A DNA stretch of 64,000 bases from a virus: IMG/VR virus record IMGVR_UViG_3300046005_000547, positions 170,736 to 234,735 of that record. One strand, 5' to 3'. The notes beneath the pieces are model-generated. The model saw only the letters and a list, made by a program, of their open reading frames with translations, had not been told where the DNA came from and did no database searches. Positions 34,401-42,979 of this stretch are shown here, piece after piece. The translations under genes were made by a program, and so were the position numbers. The number at the start of each line of letters is the position of its first letter. Position 1 is the stretch's first letter.

Positions 34401-35800
34401 TAGAATACAAAGTCCGATGTTGATACTTGTTTTGTTTTAGTTAAAGATGGCATTGGATTATCCTTAAATGGAGTGTAATCTGTTGAACCCTTGCCAGAGA
34501 TATTTGCTTGAGCAGAATCTTCTAAATCAAACAATCGCATTTTAGAACGGTCAATACCAACAGTGAATCTTCTATGATTATCCAAAGAATTGTAACGATT
34601 CTTCAATTGTTTAATCATTAGTTGTTGCATACCTTCTAGTTCTTCAGTTGAAATGAGACCTAAGAATAAATCACAAGTTGCTGGTAACCCAAACGATTCA
34701 CTGGTATTGGTTAAATCCATATCCGTTGAATTTGCGGCGTCCCTCGTACTCTGAGTAGCTGAGATAATAGGAACTTCATATTCAACAGCCAATCCTCTGA
34801 ATTCCTCGGCAATTGATTTGACATAAGAATATGAATTAACACTGTTACCGAATTTTAATTTCTGAGAAGCGCAGATGTTAAGATAATCGATGATAATCAT
34901 ATCTGGTTTGAAATTCTTTTTTAATTTCAATTCTTCAAGTAACGCTCTGAAATGACCAACATGAGCAGAACTGGTTGGGTATTCTTTAATAATCAATTTA
35001 CCAATAGATTTATCCATTAATCGTTTGATTCTGGTTTCGAACAAGGATTTATCCATTGTTTCTAATTCAGCAATGTTGACATTCAATAGATTAGCGTCGA
35101 TACGTTCGGCAATCTTTTCTTCTGACATCTCAGCTGTAATATACAGGACGTTCTTACCTTGCGCAATAGTTGAAGCAGCAATATGACACATAACAAGAGA
35201 TTTACCAACGCCTGTGGATGCCAATAATACATTTAACGTCTTCTTACTTAGACCACCCTTTGTAATGTTATTCAATAATTCAATATCAAATGGAATCTTA
35301 TCTTCTTTTAGATGATACAAATCAAAACGAGATTCCCAATCATCAATATATGAATGTCCAATATTGGTATCAAACGATACAGCCAATGCGTCCGATAAAA
35401 TGCTTGGTAATGCGTCTTTTGTTACATTCTGAACTTTACCATCAATCACCTTAATAGAATGCATAATGGCATTATATAAAGCTCTGTCTTGACAATACCG
35501 TTCGGTTTCCTGGATTAACCATTCAATGTTGATATTCTTATCAGAATATGAATTGACTAGATTTTCAATATCCTTTAATTCATCTTCCTTAACGTCCGTT
35601 CTGTTAGAGGATTCAATTTGTATAATTTGTTTTGTTGGTAGAGTATTGTATTTGGAAAAATACGTATCTATTTGTTGTAGGATAATCTGTTCAGAACGTT
35701 CTTGGAAATAATCTAATTTTAAAAATGGCAAGACCTTCCGACAATACTCATCTGAATGGATTAAGTTTTCTAGGATTACATTTTCTATTCTATCGCTCAT
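34400..35800 (-). CDS. Replicative DNA helicase, T4 gp41/DnaB-like
   Basis: 466 residues. The RecA-like core has Walker A STGVGKSL (194-201), then ITAEMSEEKIAERI, Walker B MIIIDYLN (301-308), VPIISATQSTRDA (motif with sensor Gln) and the DnaB end RFTVGIDRSKMRLFD. The N-terminal helical domain (1-110) is the oligomerisation part. It unwinds the fork 5'-3' as a hexamer with the gp61-like primase. Confidence 0.9.
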   Translation of the reverse strand: MSDRIENVILENLIHSDEYCRKVLPFLKLDYFQERSEQIILQQIDTYFSKYNTLPTKQIIQIESSNRTDVKEDELKDIENLVNSYSDKNINIEWLIQETERYCQDRALYNAIMHSIKVIDGKVQNVTKDALPSILSDALAVSFDTNIGHSYIDDWESRFDLYHLKEDKIPFDIELLNNITKGGLSKKTLNVLLASTGVGKSLVMCHIAASTIAQGKNVLYITAEMSEEKIAERIDANLLNVNIAELETMDKSLFETRIKRLMDKSIGKLIIKEYPTSSAHVGHFRALLEELKLKKNFKPDMIIIDYLNICASQKLKFGNSVNSYSYVKSIAEEFRGLAVEYEVPIISATQSTRDAANSTDMDLTNTSESFGLPATCDLFLGLISTEELEGMQQLMIKQLKNRYNSLDNHRRFTVGIDRSKMRLFDLEDSAQANISGKGSTDYTPFKDNPMPSLTKTKQVSTSDFVF

Positions 35801-35801
35801 C

Positions 35802-36065
35802 TTACTCCTTTGTTAACACTCTTTCTTCCACTTGTTTAATTCCATCTATGATTGACATACATGGTAAATTAAATTTATGTTTCTCGGAGAAATCTATGAT
35901 GGCAAGACTAATCCAACCATCAGGATCCAAACCATATTCAATCCAATATCCGTTTGGTTCTATATAAACAAATATAGTTCTATTGGATACATAACATGTT
36001 TTCACATTATTATATACCCAACGCAAACTATATTCAAAATCTTCCCACTTACTAATTTTAAACAT
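35802..36065 (-). CDS. Small unknown protein downstream of 36058 gene
   Basis: 87 residues, beta-rich (TIFVYIEPNGYWIEYGLDPDG). Coupled to both neighbours; no family seen. Confidence 0.55.
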   Translation of the reverse strand: MFKISKWEDFEYSLRWVYNNVKTCYVSNRTIFVYIEPNGYWIEYGLDPDGWISLAIIDFSEKHKFNLPCMSIIDGIKQVEERVLTKE

Positions 36066-36594
36066 ACAATGCTAGATTATCCAATTTTGGTTTAAATTTC
36101 ATCAATCTAAATGAATACACAAGAATCTTCAACATATTTGAGTAATCTTCTGATTTACCAACAAATTTATGTTCAATATACAATTTGAAATTATCATGAG
36201 GAAAACATTCTACGGTGGCATGTTTAGAATCACCTAATCCAAATAATGAACGTTCACTTGGAAATTTGAATTCAACTATTAATCCGTTTTCCTTTGAATG
36301 TTCTGTTGACATCCACTTGGCGTGAAAATTCATTGACATAAATCCAGTCAAATCTGATATAATTTTACCACTGTTTCGTTGTAAAGATTGTAACAATAAT
36401 TCTTCCAATTCATTTAAAGTGTTCACCAAAATAAATGATGTATCGTCATTGAAATAACATTCAAATCCATTTATATTTCCCTTGACAGTTAATATCTGAA
36501 ATTGATTTTTGAATGTGAATAATTCCCCATCTTGTGAAATATCAAACCATTTTGAGATGTTTGTCTTATCGAAAATTTGAATTGGTAATGACAT
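36058..36594 (-). CDS. Unknown protein
   Basis: 178 residues from ATG 36594 (AGAGGATCTATA upstream). Beta-rich first half, KYIEHKFV-like middle; no motif recognised. One-base overlap with the upstream gene. Confidence 0.55.
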   Translation of the reverse strand: MSLPIQIFDKTNISKWFDISQDGELFTFKNQFQILTVKGNINGFECYFNDDTSFILVNTLNELEELLLQSLQRNSGKIISDLTGFMSMNFHAKWMSTEHSKENGLIVEFKFPSERSLFGLGDSKHATVECFPHDNFKLYIEHKFVGKSEDYSNMLKILVYSFRLMKFKPKLDNLALYV

Positions 36595-37016
36595 TATAGA
36601 TCCTCTTGTGATAAATTGTTCCATTCTATGATGGTTTCGTTAAGTTTTTCTCTGATGTCCAATAATCTATCAACACCAACTTCAATTCCTGAGAATTCTT
36701 TACAAAAATCAATAAATCCTTCTTTTACATCAACTTTTTCATAAGAAGCAATTCCATTGAAATAGACAGTTGAATCGTTGTTGAAACCAATTGAAATTCC
36801 ATCAACATAAAGTTTAATCATACCAGATGGAGTGACATGGATCCAAGGATTTCCTTTGTAAGAAAGGGTTCTACCAACATTCATTGAATAAGACATAATG
36901 AAGTTTGAGACTTTGATTGAATTGTATCCCCCGAAGAAGAACTTTTTGAGAATTCCTTTACGGAACATTGAAGTTTCTGAAACGATTAAAGATTGAATTT
37001 CAGTATTGTTTGACAT
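36594..37016 (-). CDS. Unknown protein, first gene after promoter
   Basis: 140 residues. IKLYVDGISIGFNNDSTVYF suggests beta structure, followed by a helical end. Starts the operon that leads into helicase, with GAGGATCTACAA before ATG. Confidence 0.6.
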   Translation of the reverse strand: MSNNTEIQSLIVSETSMFRKGILKKFFFGGYNSIKVSNFIMSYSMNVGRTLSYKGNPWIHVTPSGMIKLYVDGISIGFNNDSTVYFNGIASYEKVDVKEGFIDFCKEFSGIEVGVDRLLDIREKLNETIIEWNNLSQEDL

Positions 37017-37056
37017 TTGTAGATCCTCAAGTAAAGTATAAAAGTAATTACGTTCT

Positions 37057-37085
37057 ATTATACTTTACATTTAGAGATTCGAAAG
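37057..37085 (-). promoter_or_regulatory. Phage promoter (CTTTCGA-N16-TATAAT)
   Basis: CTTTCGA at 37079-37085 and TATAAT at 37057-37062 on the - strand, 16-base spacer; upstream of the 37016-to-34023 run. Confidence 0.8.
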
Positions 37086-37096
37086 AACTTTTTAGA

Positions 37097-37381
37097 TTAT
37101 TCTAAAATAGCTAACACATCATCTTCTCGGAGAATCAATAATGTTTCCCCATCAATCTTTGCTTCGATTCCAGCATTTCTACCAAATAACACTTTATCAT
37201 CAATGGAAATCGACATTGGTCTTAATGAACCATTTTCCAATGATTTACCAGAACCAACTGAAACAACAATCCCTTGACAAGGTTTCTCTGTTCCTGCGGT
37301 AGTTAAGATAAGACCACCAGCAGATGTCGTTTCTGCTTCAGTTCGTTTTACAACAATTTTATCATACAATGGTTTAATCAT
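37097..37381 (-). CDS. GroES-like co-chaperonin (gp31 analogue)
   Basis: 94 residues with the complete GroES fold: PLYDKIVVKRTEAE, the mobile loop TTSAGGLILTTAG (contacts GroEL), GIVVSVGSGKSLENG, DKVLFGRNAGIEAKIDG and LILREDDVLAIL. Unlike T4 gp31 it is close to bacterial GroES in length and sequence. It probably caps the host GroEL to fold the major capsid protein. Confidence 0.92.
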   Translation of the reverse strand: MIKPLYDKIVVKRTEAETTSAGGLILTTAGTEKPCQGIVVSVGSGKSLENGSLRPMSISIDDKVLFGRNAGIEAKIDGETLLILREDDVLAILE

Positions 37382-37390
37382 TTTAATTCC

Positions 37391-38083
37391 TTATTTGGTT
37401 ACAACAGCGAAGGTGTTTTCTGACACTTGATAGTTTGAAATGAATTTCAATTTTAATTGTTTTTCAACAAATGTTTGTAATGTATAATTTTCTGGATATG
37501 GAAACTTCTTACGTAAAAGGCCGTTACCGCTTACGATTCCAATGTCACCAAATTCCTTTGAAATTGTATAGATTTTATGATATGATGGTGTCATAAAATC
37601 TACAATATCATCAACTGTATTACATTCTTGTTGCATTGATAAATCATGTTCATCTTTGATTGAATGATTTGTGACAAAATACATTGAATTTGTATTTTCA
37701 TTTACTCTAACATGACCAACAAGTTTCCCGTCTTTCCATAATTCAATGTATGTATCTAAAATTACATCATCAAATTGTCGTTTAATTTCTGTATTAAATT
37801 TAATGGCGAAATTCTTTTGGAAATTAGAGTTTGCATAAACATCCAATAATAATTGATTCTTATCAACAGTCTTCTTTAAATTAGAATGAGTTGCCAACAT
37901 TGTAATGAATTCAGGAATATCGTCTTTATCCACAATAATTGTATCCGAATCGTCTAATCCAAAGATTTTGACTGTTCCATCATTTTCGTAACTATCTGTT
38001 ACATAATAAACGTTTTCATTGGAACATTCTTGTTTTAATGACGTAGATATATACCCGTCTTCTTTTTCTTGTTCAATATACAT
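37391..38083 (-). CDS. Unknown protein
   Basis: 230 residues from ATG 38083 (AAGGAAAATAAA upstream). Acidic N-terminus (EQEKEDGYISTSLKQEC), then mixed beta (YIELWKDGKLVGHVRVNENT). No family recognised; co-transcribed with groES. Confidence 0.55.
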   Translation of the reverse strand: MYIEQEKEDGYISTSLKQECSNENVYYVTDSYENDGTVKIFGLDDSDTIIVDKDDIPEFITMLATHSNLKKTVDKNQLLLDVYANSNFQKNFAIKFNTEIKRQFDDVILDTYIELWKDGKLVGHVRVNENTNSMYFVTNHSIKDEHDLSMQQECNTVDDIVDFMTPSYHKIYTISKEFGDIGIVSGNGLLRKKFPYPENYTLQTFVEKQLKLKFISNYQVSENTFAVVTK

Positions 38084-38187
38084 TTTATTTTCCTTCAATA
38101 GTGATTATGTTAAAATTTCTACATCTAAATGTTGATTCGGATAACCAACAAATACATTATAATTGATTATCCGTTAAAAGTAAAATC

Positions 38188-38589
38188 TTATCTATCGTTA
38201 TTTAAAATCGAATCATTACAATTCCCTTTAATTGAACCATTCACTGTTGAACATTTACCACCAATAGAACCTCCGACTTTAACGTTTCCATTGGTCGTTT
38301 TTACGTTACCAGCGACATTCTTTTCAATCTTAACGGATCCATTCGTGGTTTCGACTTCACCAACATCTCCAGTAACAAATACGTTTTCGCATACGTCTAC
38401 TTGTAATGATTCGATATTACCATTAATTGTGATGTTAATTGTTTTCTCATCATCAGAATTCACCAATTTGTCATTAACATACACTTTATTGTTTACAACT
38501 CGAACGTTTCTACCACCAGCATATTGTTTATCGTTTACAATAATACTACCAGCAACGTTATCTGTATCTTTTGAATTCCAAAATGCCAT
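38188..38589 (-). CDS. Beta-solenoid-like protein
   Basis: 133 residues from ATG 38589 (GGAGAAATAAA upstream). The C-terminal half has short repeats: NGNIESLQVDVCENVFVTGD, GEVETTNGSVKIEKNV, GNVKTTNGNVKVGGSI, GKCSTVNGSIKGNC. This is the ladder of DUF2807/putative-adhesin-like beta-solenoids. Its start nearly touches the sirtuin stop. Function unknown. Confidence 0.65.
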   Translation of the reverse strand: MAFWNSKDTDNVAGSIIVNDKQYAGGRNVRVVNNKVYVNDKLVNSDDEKTINITINGNIESLQVDVCENVFVTGDVGEVETTNGSVKIEKNVAGNVKTTNGNVKVGGSIGGKCSTVNGSIKGNCNDSILNNDR

Positions 38590-38590
38590 T

Positions 38591-39280
38591 TTATTTCTCC
38601 ATCTTCTTGAAAATGGTATCACAAATCTTAGGAACTTGTTCTCCTGCCTTACCTTCAAAGAATTCAAATTCAGCCCACATTGTTGATGGTTTAACTAAAT
38701 CCACCAATAAAATTTTACAGTCTGAACCGACGGCATCCAATAATGACGCAGCAGGATAAACTGATAACGACGTTCCAACCACAACCATGTAATCATAATG
38801 TTCTTCTTTAATCATTGCATATGCAGTTTCAAACATCGGAACATCTTCATAGAAGAATACAATATGTGGTCTTAATTGATTACCTTGTTCAGATAATGTT
38901 CCCACAAACATATCATCAGTCCAATCATATGTAAATCCTGTTACGGTATCTCTTGCTTTAAGTAATTCGCCATGTAGATGGATAACTTTGCTGGAACCTG
39001 CTCGTTCATGTAAATTATCAACATTGGTTGTGATGACTGTTACATCATGATATTGTTCCAATTCCTTGATAGCAATATGTGCTGCATTAGGTTCAACAGT
39101 CTGAACTTCTTTGCGTCTCATGTTATAAAATTCATGAACCAATTCAGGAGTTTCGGCTAATGCCTTTGGTGTACAAACATCTTCAATGTTGTAGTTGTTC
39201 CATAATCCATCTGAATTTCTAAATGTACTCAGACCAGATTCAGCTGATATACCAGCACCCGTTAAAAATAATATCTTCAT
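38591..39280 (-). CDS. Sirtuin (Sir2 family, class III type) NAD-dependent deacylase
   Basis: 229 residues. NAD-binding motifs GAGISAESGLSTFR (8-21), TTNVDN (84-89), catalytic HLHGEL (His103), LRPHIVFFYE and VVVGTSLSVYPAASL are all present. FYNMRR carries the Y52-x-x-R55 pair typical of class III enzymes (CobB, SIRT5) that remove succinyl or malonyl groups. The four zinc-binding Cys expected between HGEL and LRPHIV are missing. It may reverse host lysine acylation, act with the ADP-ribosyltransferase in NAD chemistry, or counter NAD-based immunity; none is shown. Confidence 0.9.
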   Translation of the reverse strand: MKILFLTGAGISAESGLSTFRNSDGLWNNYNIEDVCTPKALAETPELVHEFYNMRRKEVQTVEPNAAHIAIKELEQYHDVTVITTNVDNLHERAGSSKVIHLHGELLKARDTVTGFTYDWTDDMFVGTLSEQGNQLRPHIVFFYEDVPMFETAYAMIKEEHYDYMVVVGTSLSVYPAASLLDAVGSDCKILLVDLVKPSTMWAEFEFFEGKAGEQVPKICDTIFKKMEK

Positions 39281-39591
39281 AATAATTTCTCAATAAATTT
39301 ACCAAAAATGAATCCTTGATAGAAAGGATGAACTTCATTATAATGAATCTTATTTGTCCCACCCCATTCATCAAAGAATTCAACATATGGTATTTTTCCT
39401 TGTAAAATAGTGACTCTACAAGTTTTCCAACCACCAAAACAATACTCAATATCATAAATCCCATCTTGAATATCTTTCAACAAAATACCATCATTAAGTT
39501 CATCATATGTAATGTTTGGTAAATCATATGTGTCTTCTAATTGGGTTATCTGACGATACGATAATTGATTTTCATTATCTGATTTTAACAT
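39277..39591 (-). CDS. Unknown protein
   Basis: 104 residues with GAGGATTGAAAA before ATG. Contains GIYDIEYCFGGWKTCRVTILQG, a small beta-sheet pattern; overlaps the sirtuin start by four bases. No family recognised. Confidence 0.55.
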   Translation of the reverse strand: MLKSDNENQLSYRQITQLEDTYDLPNITYDELNDGILLKDIQDGIYDIEYCFGGWKTCRVTILQGKIPYVEFFDEWGGTNKIHYNEVHPFYQGFIFGKFIEKLL

Positions 39592-39597
39592 TTTTCA

Positions 39598-39634
39598 ATC
39601 CTCTATAAAGCGGAACATCCATTATAGATGTTCC
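39598..39634 (-). terminator. Hairpin terminator
   Basis: Stem GGAACATC / GATGTTCC with moderate T content after it, downstream of the 39642 gene. Confidence 0.6.
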
Positions 39635-39641
39635 GTCCAAA

Positions 39642-39899
39642 TTATTTGTATTGATGTTTTCGTTTAGATTGAGTCTTCCAACATTTATCTGAATGACGAT
39701 GTATATCATCCCATGAACTTGGTAATCTATTTGCTCTATTACGACCAGATACATGTAATCCAGTTTCAATTACATCAGGATCGATAAAACTCATCTTACG
39801 TTCTTGTGTTGTTCTAATGGTTCTGTAACCAACGTGCATAATTTTCTCCAATTGAATAAATTCAGTGGAACCCATTATTTCTGTTATGTAAAATTTCAA
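39642..39899 (-). CDS. Small conserved phage protein
   Basis: Up to 85 residues (TTG start at 39899; an in-frame ATG opening MGSTEFIQ is an alternative). The end SWDDIHRHSDKCWKTQSKRKHQ matches a widespread short phage protein ending in a W..W.K...RKQ-type motif of unknown role. Confidence 0.5.
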   Translation of the reverse strand: MKFYITEIMGSTEFIQLEKIMHVGYRTIRTTQERKMSFIDPDVIETGLHVSGRNRANRLPSSWDDIHRHSDKCWKTQSKRKHQYK

Positions 39900-40061
39900 T
39901 CATTTTTCATCTTCCAGTAATTGTTCTACAACAGATTGTTTCCAACTCTGGTCGCCGACATTAAACAATTTCAATTGGTTGATTAACAATAATGAACCAG
40001 CTAATTGTATCTTCTCAATCGTTTGTTCATCATAAACTTGTGGTTCCGTTAAATCAATCAT
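39900..40061 (-). CDS. Small helical protein
   Basis: 53 residues, MIDLTEPQVYDEQ... VVEQLLEDEK, two predicted helices. Start overlaps the upstream gene's last codons. Resembles small coupled phage ORFs; function unknown. Confidence 0.5.
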   Translation of the reverse strand: MIDLTEPQVYDEQTIEKIQLAGSLLLINQLKLFNVGDQSWKQSVVEQLLEDEK

Positions 40062-40632
40062 ATATTGTTCCTTTCAAATTATCGATAAACTGTTCATGTA
40101 ATGCTTCTAATGTATACACAAAATTGTGTTCTGTACCAATATGATTTAATGTAATACAATCATACAATGTTCCTTGGAAATCCATCTTCTGAACAGAAAC
40201 TTTCTTATACTCAATTCCAGTTTCTTTATGTGTATAATAATTAGCCAATTCCAATGGTCGTTTATATCTACATAAAACCACATCGCCAAGAGATTCACCT
40301 GTAGGTGATCTAGTTTGACCTTTCAATACATAAGACGCAACACCTTTATGCATAACAGTCCAATCTGGTTCCAACAATTTGAATACATTGATTTCCTGAG
40401 ATTCAATAAAACCTCTAATCAATTTTTCATAATCAAACACTTTATCTGTTGAACATATTTTTGCCAACTCTTTAATTTGACCATCAATTAATCCAACAGC
40501 TTGTTTTTTAACTAATGGTTTCTTATCATCAAACCATACATTAAGATAATTCTTGTAATCATTTGTACTATACAAATCTCGTTTATGTCTAACCAAGAAT
40601 TCCGATAAATCATCAATAAATTGTGGTTCCAT
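40054..40632 (-). CDS. Unknown protein, first gene after promoter
   Basis: 192 residues from ATG 40632 (GGAGATGAAA upstream). Helical N-terminus (FIDDLSEFLVRHKRD), then beta. No motif recognised. Confidence 0.55.
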   Translation of the reverse strand: MEPQFIDDLSEFLVRHKRDLYSTNDYKNYLNVWFDDKKPLVKKQAVGLIDGQIKELAKICSTDKVFDYEKLIRGFIESQEINVFKLLEPDWTVMHKGVASYVLKGQTRSPTGESLGDVVLCRYKRPLELANYYTHKETGIEYKKVSVQKMDFQGTLYDCITLNHIGTEHNFVYTLEALHEQFIDNLKGTIYD

Positions 40633-40661
40633 TTTCATCTCCTCTCTGTTAATATATTTCT

Positions 40662-40690
40662 ATTATATTCATTTAGTCCAAATAAGAAAG
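40662..40690 (-). promoter_or_regulatory. Phage promoter (CTTTCTT-N16-TATAAT)
   Basis: CTTTCTT at 40684-40690 and TATAAT at 40662-40667 on the - strand with 16-base spacer. Confidence 0.65.
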
Positions 40691-40697
40691 AACTATT

Positions 40698-41072
40698 TTA
40701 ATCGAATTGTTTATATTCAAAATGAAATTTAGTCTGACTTTCGTTCATCAATTTAACAATACGTCTACCATCAGCATGAAATTCATCAGAACAATTCTTA
40801 TGTTCCTCTAAATCCGTATGTCCTTCCCAATACGCATGCCAATAATATAAAGCAATCATCAATCCTTCTGGTACGTATTGTTCAACATCACATTCACTAA
40901 TCATCAATCCTGTTTCATGTTCCCATAACCCACTAGAACAATAATCAGGAAATACATCAATACGTTTCTTATTCATCTTGCCCAATATATCAACCATCTT
41001 GTGATATGATTCCTTCTTGTCTTTCTGTAAATCAACAATCTCGTCTTCGGTCAACATTCTAAATTCAATCAT
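40698..41072 (-). CDS. Unknown protein
   Basis: 124 residues, acidic; ALYYWHAYWEGHTDLEEHKNC is unusually aromatic and His-rich. Overlaps the upstream gene by eight bases. Confidence 0.55.
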   Translation of the reverse strand: MIEFRMLTEDEIVDLQKDKKESYHKMVDILGKMNKKRIDVFPDYCSSGLWEHETGLMISECDVEQYVPEGLMIALYYWHAYWEGHTDLEEHKNCSDEFHADGRRIVKLMNESQTKFHFEYKQFD

Positions 41073-41556
41073 TAGGATCTATCCCCATCATTGATTTAGC
41101 TCGATTTCTAGCGGAATCTCTATCTTTATACACCATACCAGACTTTACCAATGCATTTTGAATTTCTGAATATGTATCGTATCTATTCACAAAATTTGTA
41201 TGATTGATTGAACCAAAATCAGGATAATAAAAGGAATCTCCAGGTTTCAACAATCTATTACCATCTTCTACTTCAAATCCATTGATGGTAATCATCTTCT
41301 TTACTCGTTCTGGTCTTTTTAATATACAAATCGAAGTAGATTTACCATAGGTTGTATCGAATTTCGATTTATGTATCATTCTGAATTCAACAGTCGCACA
41401 ATCATCTGGTTGTTTATCCCAATCAACAAATTGTTCGAAAAACGCATTAGGATTTTCTTTGTGAAACTCATCTATCGCTTCAATCAATTCATCCTTGTAT
41501 TCATTGTCTAACCCAATTGTTTCTAAAATACATTCGGCTAATTTAACATTACTCAT
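41065..41556 (-). CDS. Unknown protein with phage C-terminal domain
   Basis: 163 residues. The C-terminal domain (INGFEVEDGNRLLKPGDSFYY ... DRDSARNRAKSMMGIDPND, split) matches that of 31060-31596, so the two share a module joined to different N-termini. First gene after the 41.6 kb promoter. Confidence 0.6.
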   Translation of the reverse strand: MSNVKLAECILETIGLDNEYKDELIEAIDEFHKENPNAFFEQFVDWDKQPDDCATVEFRMIHKSKFDTTYGKSTSICILKRPERVKKMITINGFEVEDGNRLLKPGDSFYYPDFGSINHTNFVNRYDTYSEIQNALVKSGMVYKDRDSARNRAKSMMGIDPND

Positions 41557-41583
41557 TTTGTTCTCCTTTGTTAAGATGGTTCT

Positions 41584-41612
41584 ATTATACTATACTTTTT
41601 CAATATCCAAAG
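41584..41612 (-). promoter_or_regulatory. Phage promoter (CTTTGGA-N16-TATAAT)
   Basis: CTTTGGA at 41606-41612 and TATAAT at 41584-41589 on the - strand, 16-base spacer. The -35 box overlaps the T-tail of the neighbouring terminator. Confidence 0.7.
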
Positions 41613-41646
41613 AAAAACCTAGCTGATATTTCTACCAACTAGGTTC
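41609..41646 (-). terminator. Terminator T1 (repeated sequence)
   Basis: Stem ACCTAGTTGG..., paired with ...CAGCTAGGT, T-rich tail. Nearly identical copies at 42155-42198 and 42865-42902. Confidence 0.85.
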
Positions 41647-41655
41647 TCTGATTAT

Positions 41656-42138
41656 CTATTCAATCCAAAATGACAATTTCATAATAGAATTAAATCTATA
41701 CATTTTAGAATCTTCAACTTTTATTTTCGCGCCGCAACCAATGTATATTTCATCTCCGTTTATAAATGAATTGTAAATTACATCAACCAAATTGTAATCT
41801 ATTTTCTCTCCATTTTTACAGACATCAAAATATACATTTATATGATTTGAAATTGATTCATTAGAAATCTTATATAAATCCTTACTAGAAAATGTATGAG
41901 GATTTATATACAATAAAAATTCAACAAATTTATTTTTAGAATCAACACAAAATCCAATACATTTAGATTCAATGTTACCATCAACATTTTTAAATTCTAA
42001 TGGTTTCAATTCAGAATCATCCATTTTTACAAACATAGAACGTTCGTCAATTATATAATTTTGATTTTCGATTGTATCCAATAAATTATACAAATTATCG
42101 TTACGTTCTGAATATGATTTTGTATATTTTACCAACAT
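41656..42138 (-). CDS. Unknown protein between repeated terminators
   Basis: 160 residues, beta-rich (IKVEDSKMYRFNSIMKLSFWIE at the end, split). Bounded by near-identical terminators on both sides. No family recognised. Confidence 0.55.
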   Translation of the reverse strand: MLVKYTKSYSERNDNLYNLLDTIENQNYIIDERSMFVKMDDSELKPLEFKNVDGNIESKCIGFCVDSKNKFVEFLLYINPHTFSSKDLYKISNESISNHINVYFDVCKNGEKIDYNLVDVIYNSFINGDEIYIGCGAKIKVEDSKMYRFNSIMKLSFWIE

Positions 42139-42154
42139 CAGAATTCCTATAGTA

Positions 42155-42198
42155 ATTAAAAAAAGAAATCCTAGTTGATATTTCTACCAACTAGGTTC
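42155..42198 (-). terminator. Terminator T2 (repeated sequence)
   Basis: ACCTAGTTGGTAGAAATATC hairpin with TTTCTTTTTTT tail on the - strand, copy of T1. Confidence 0.85.
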
Positions 42199-42202
42199 AA
42201 CA

Positions 42203-42808
42203 TTACAACAATTTATCTGTAATCAACATACGTTTCATCTTATGTCTATCAGTTTTACCCCAAATATCTTTATTTTTCTTTTTGAACATTTCCCATTCGT
42301 GTAAATTATCAATCTTCTCCAATTCTTTGGTTAAAAAATCAAAATAATATACGTTCAATCCTTTATTAAACGCCTTACCGATACAACGTTCCCAAAATCG
42401 TTTACCATCAAATGTTTGAATAGAATCCGTTAAAATTGTATGGTGTCGTTTCAATAAAATTTCAAAAAACATTTTAGCCGCAACACCTTCGATATAATTG
42501 TAAACTGGATTTATCCAAACTCCAGATTGCCAAACGAAATCTCCAAGTTCTATACAACTACCCAATTTATATGTCATATCGTATGTAATCAATTCTTCTT
42601 CAATATCTAATACAAAGAAATTATCTCTCCATTCGTACATATTTGAATTTGCCGATAAATTAAACGCCAATTTCTTTCTTTGTTCTTTATACAATTCCAG
42701 ATAATTTTCTCTATTTTTATCTGCATCTATTAATTCTTCTGGATCCCAACTTTTCATAATCTTTGGCATTTCCATCAACATTTTATTGTATTCTCCAAAT
42801 CTCAACAT
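42203..42808 (-). CDS. Acetyltransferase-like protein with CTS-like N-terminus
   Basis: 201 residues from ATG 42808 (GGGAATGAAG upstream; MKML two codons earlier is possible). MLRFGEYNKMLMEMPK shows the CTS-like pattern with LME as (L/I)xE. The body has VAAKMFFEILLKRHHTILTDS.QTFDGKRFWER, parallel to the GNAT-like proteins at 3200 and 18634. Inferred to be a second injected acetyltransferase-like protein. Expressed from a CTTTGGA-type promoter. Confidence 0.5.
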   Translation of the reverse strand: MLRFGEYNKMLMEMPKIMKSWDPEELIDADKNRENYLELYKEQRKKLAFNLSANSNMYEWRDNFFVLDIEEELITYDMTYKLGSCIELGDFVWQSGVWINPVYNYIEGVAAKMFFEILLKRHHTILTDSIQTFDGKRFWERCIGKAFNKGLNVYYFDFLTKELEKIDNLHEWEMFKKKNKDIWGKTDRHKMKRMLITDKLL

Positions 42809-42838
42809 CTTCATTCCCGATAAATTAAATTTGTATTC

Positions 42839-42868
42839 ATTATAGATTATATCTATTGTTTTCCAAAG
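42839..42868 (-). promoter_or_regulatory. Phage promoter (CTTTGGA-N17-TATAAT)
   Basis: CTTTGGA at 42862-42868 and TATAAT at 42839-42844 on the - strand, 17-base spacer, before the CTS gene at 42808. Confidence 0.65.
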
Positions 42869-42902
42869 AAAAACCTAGCTGATATTTCCACCAACTAGGT
42901 TC
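42865..42902 (-). terminator. Terminator T3 (repeated sequence)
   Basis: Third copy of the ACCTAGTTGG hairpin, following the membrane microprotein gene. Confidence 0.85.
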
Positions 42903-42907
42903 TCTCA

Positions 42908-42979
42908 TCACTTTTTAAACAAATTCAAAATTGTATCTATCATGACGTATCCAATCAATACTAATGACATCCAAATCAT
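42908..42979 (-). CDS. Single-pass membrane microprotein
   Basis: 23 residues, MIWMSLVLIGYVMIDTILNL with a KK end, start overlapping the upstream stop (ATGA). Short but in the expected coupled position. Confidence 0.4.
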   Translation of the reverse strand: MIWMSLVLIGYVMIDTILNLFKK

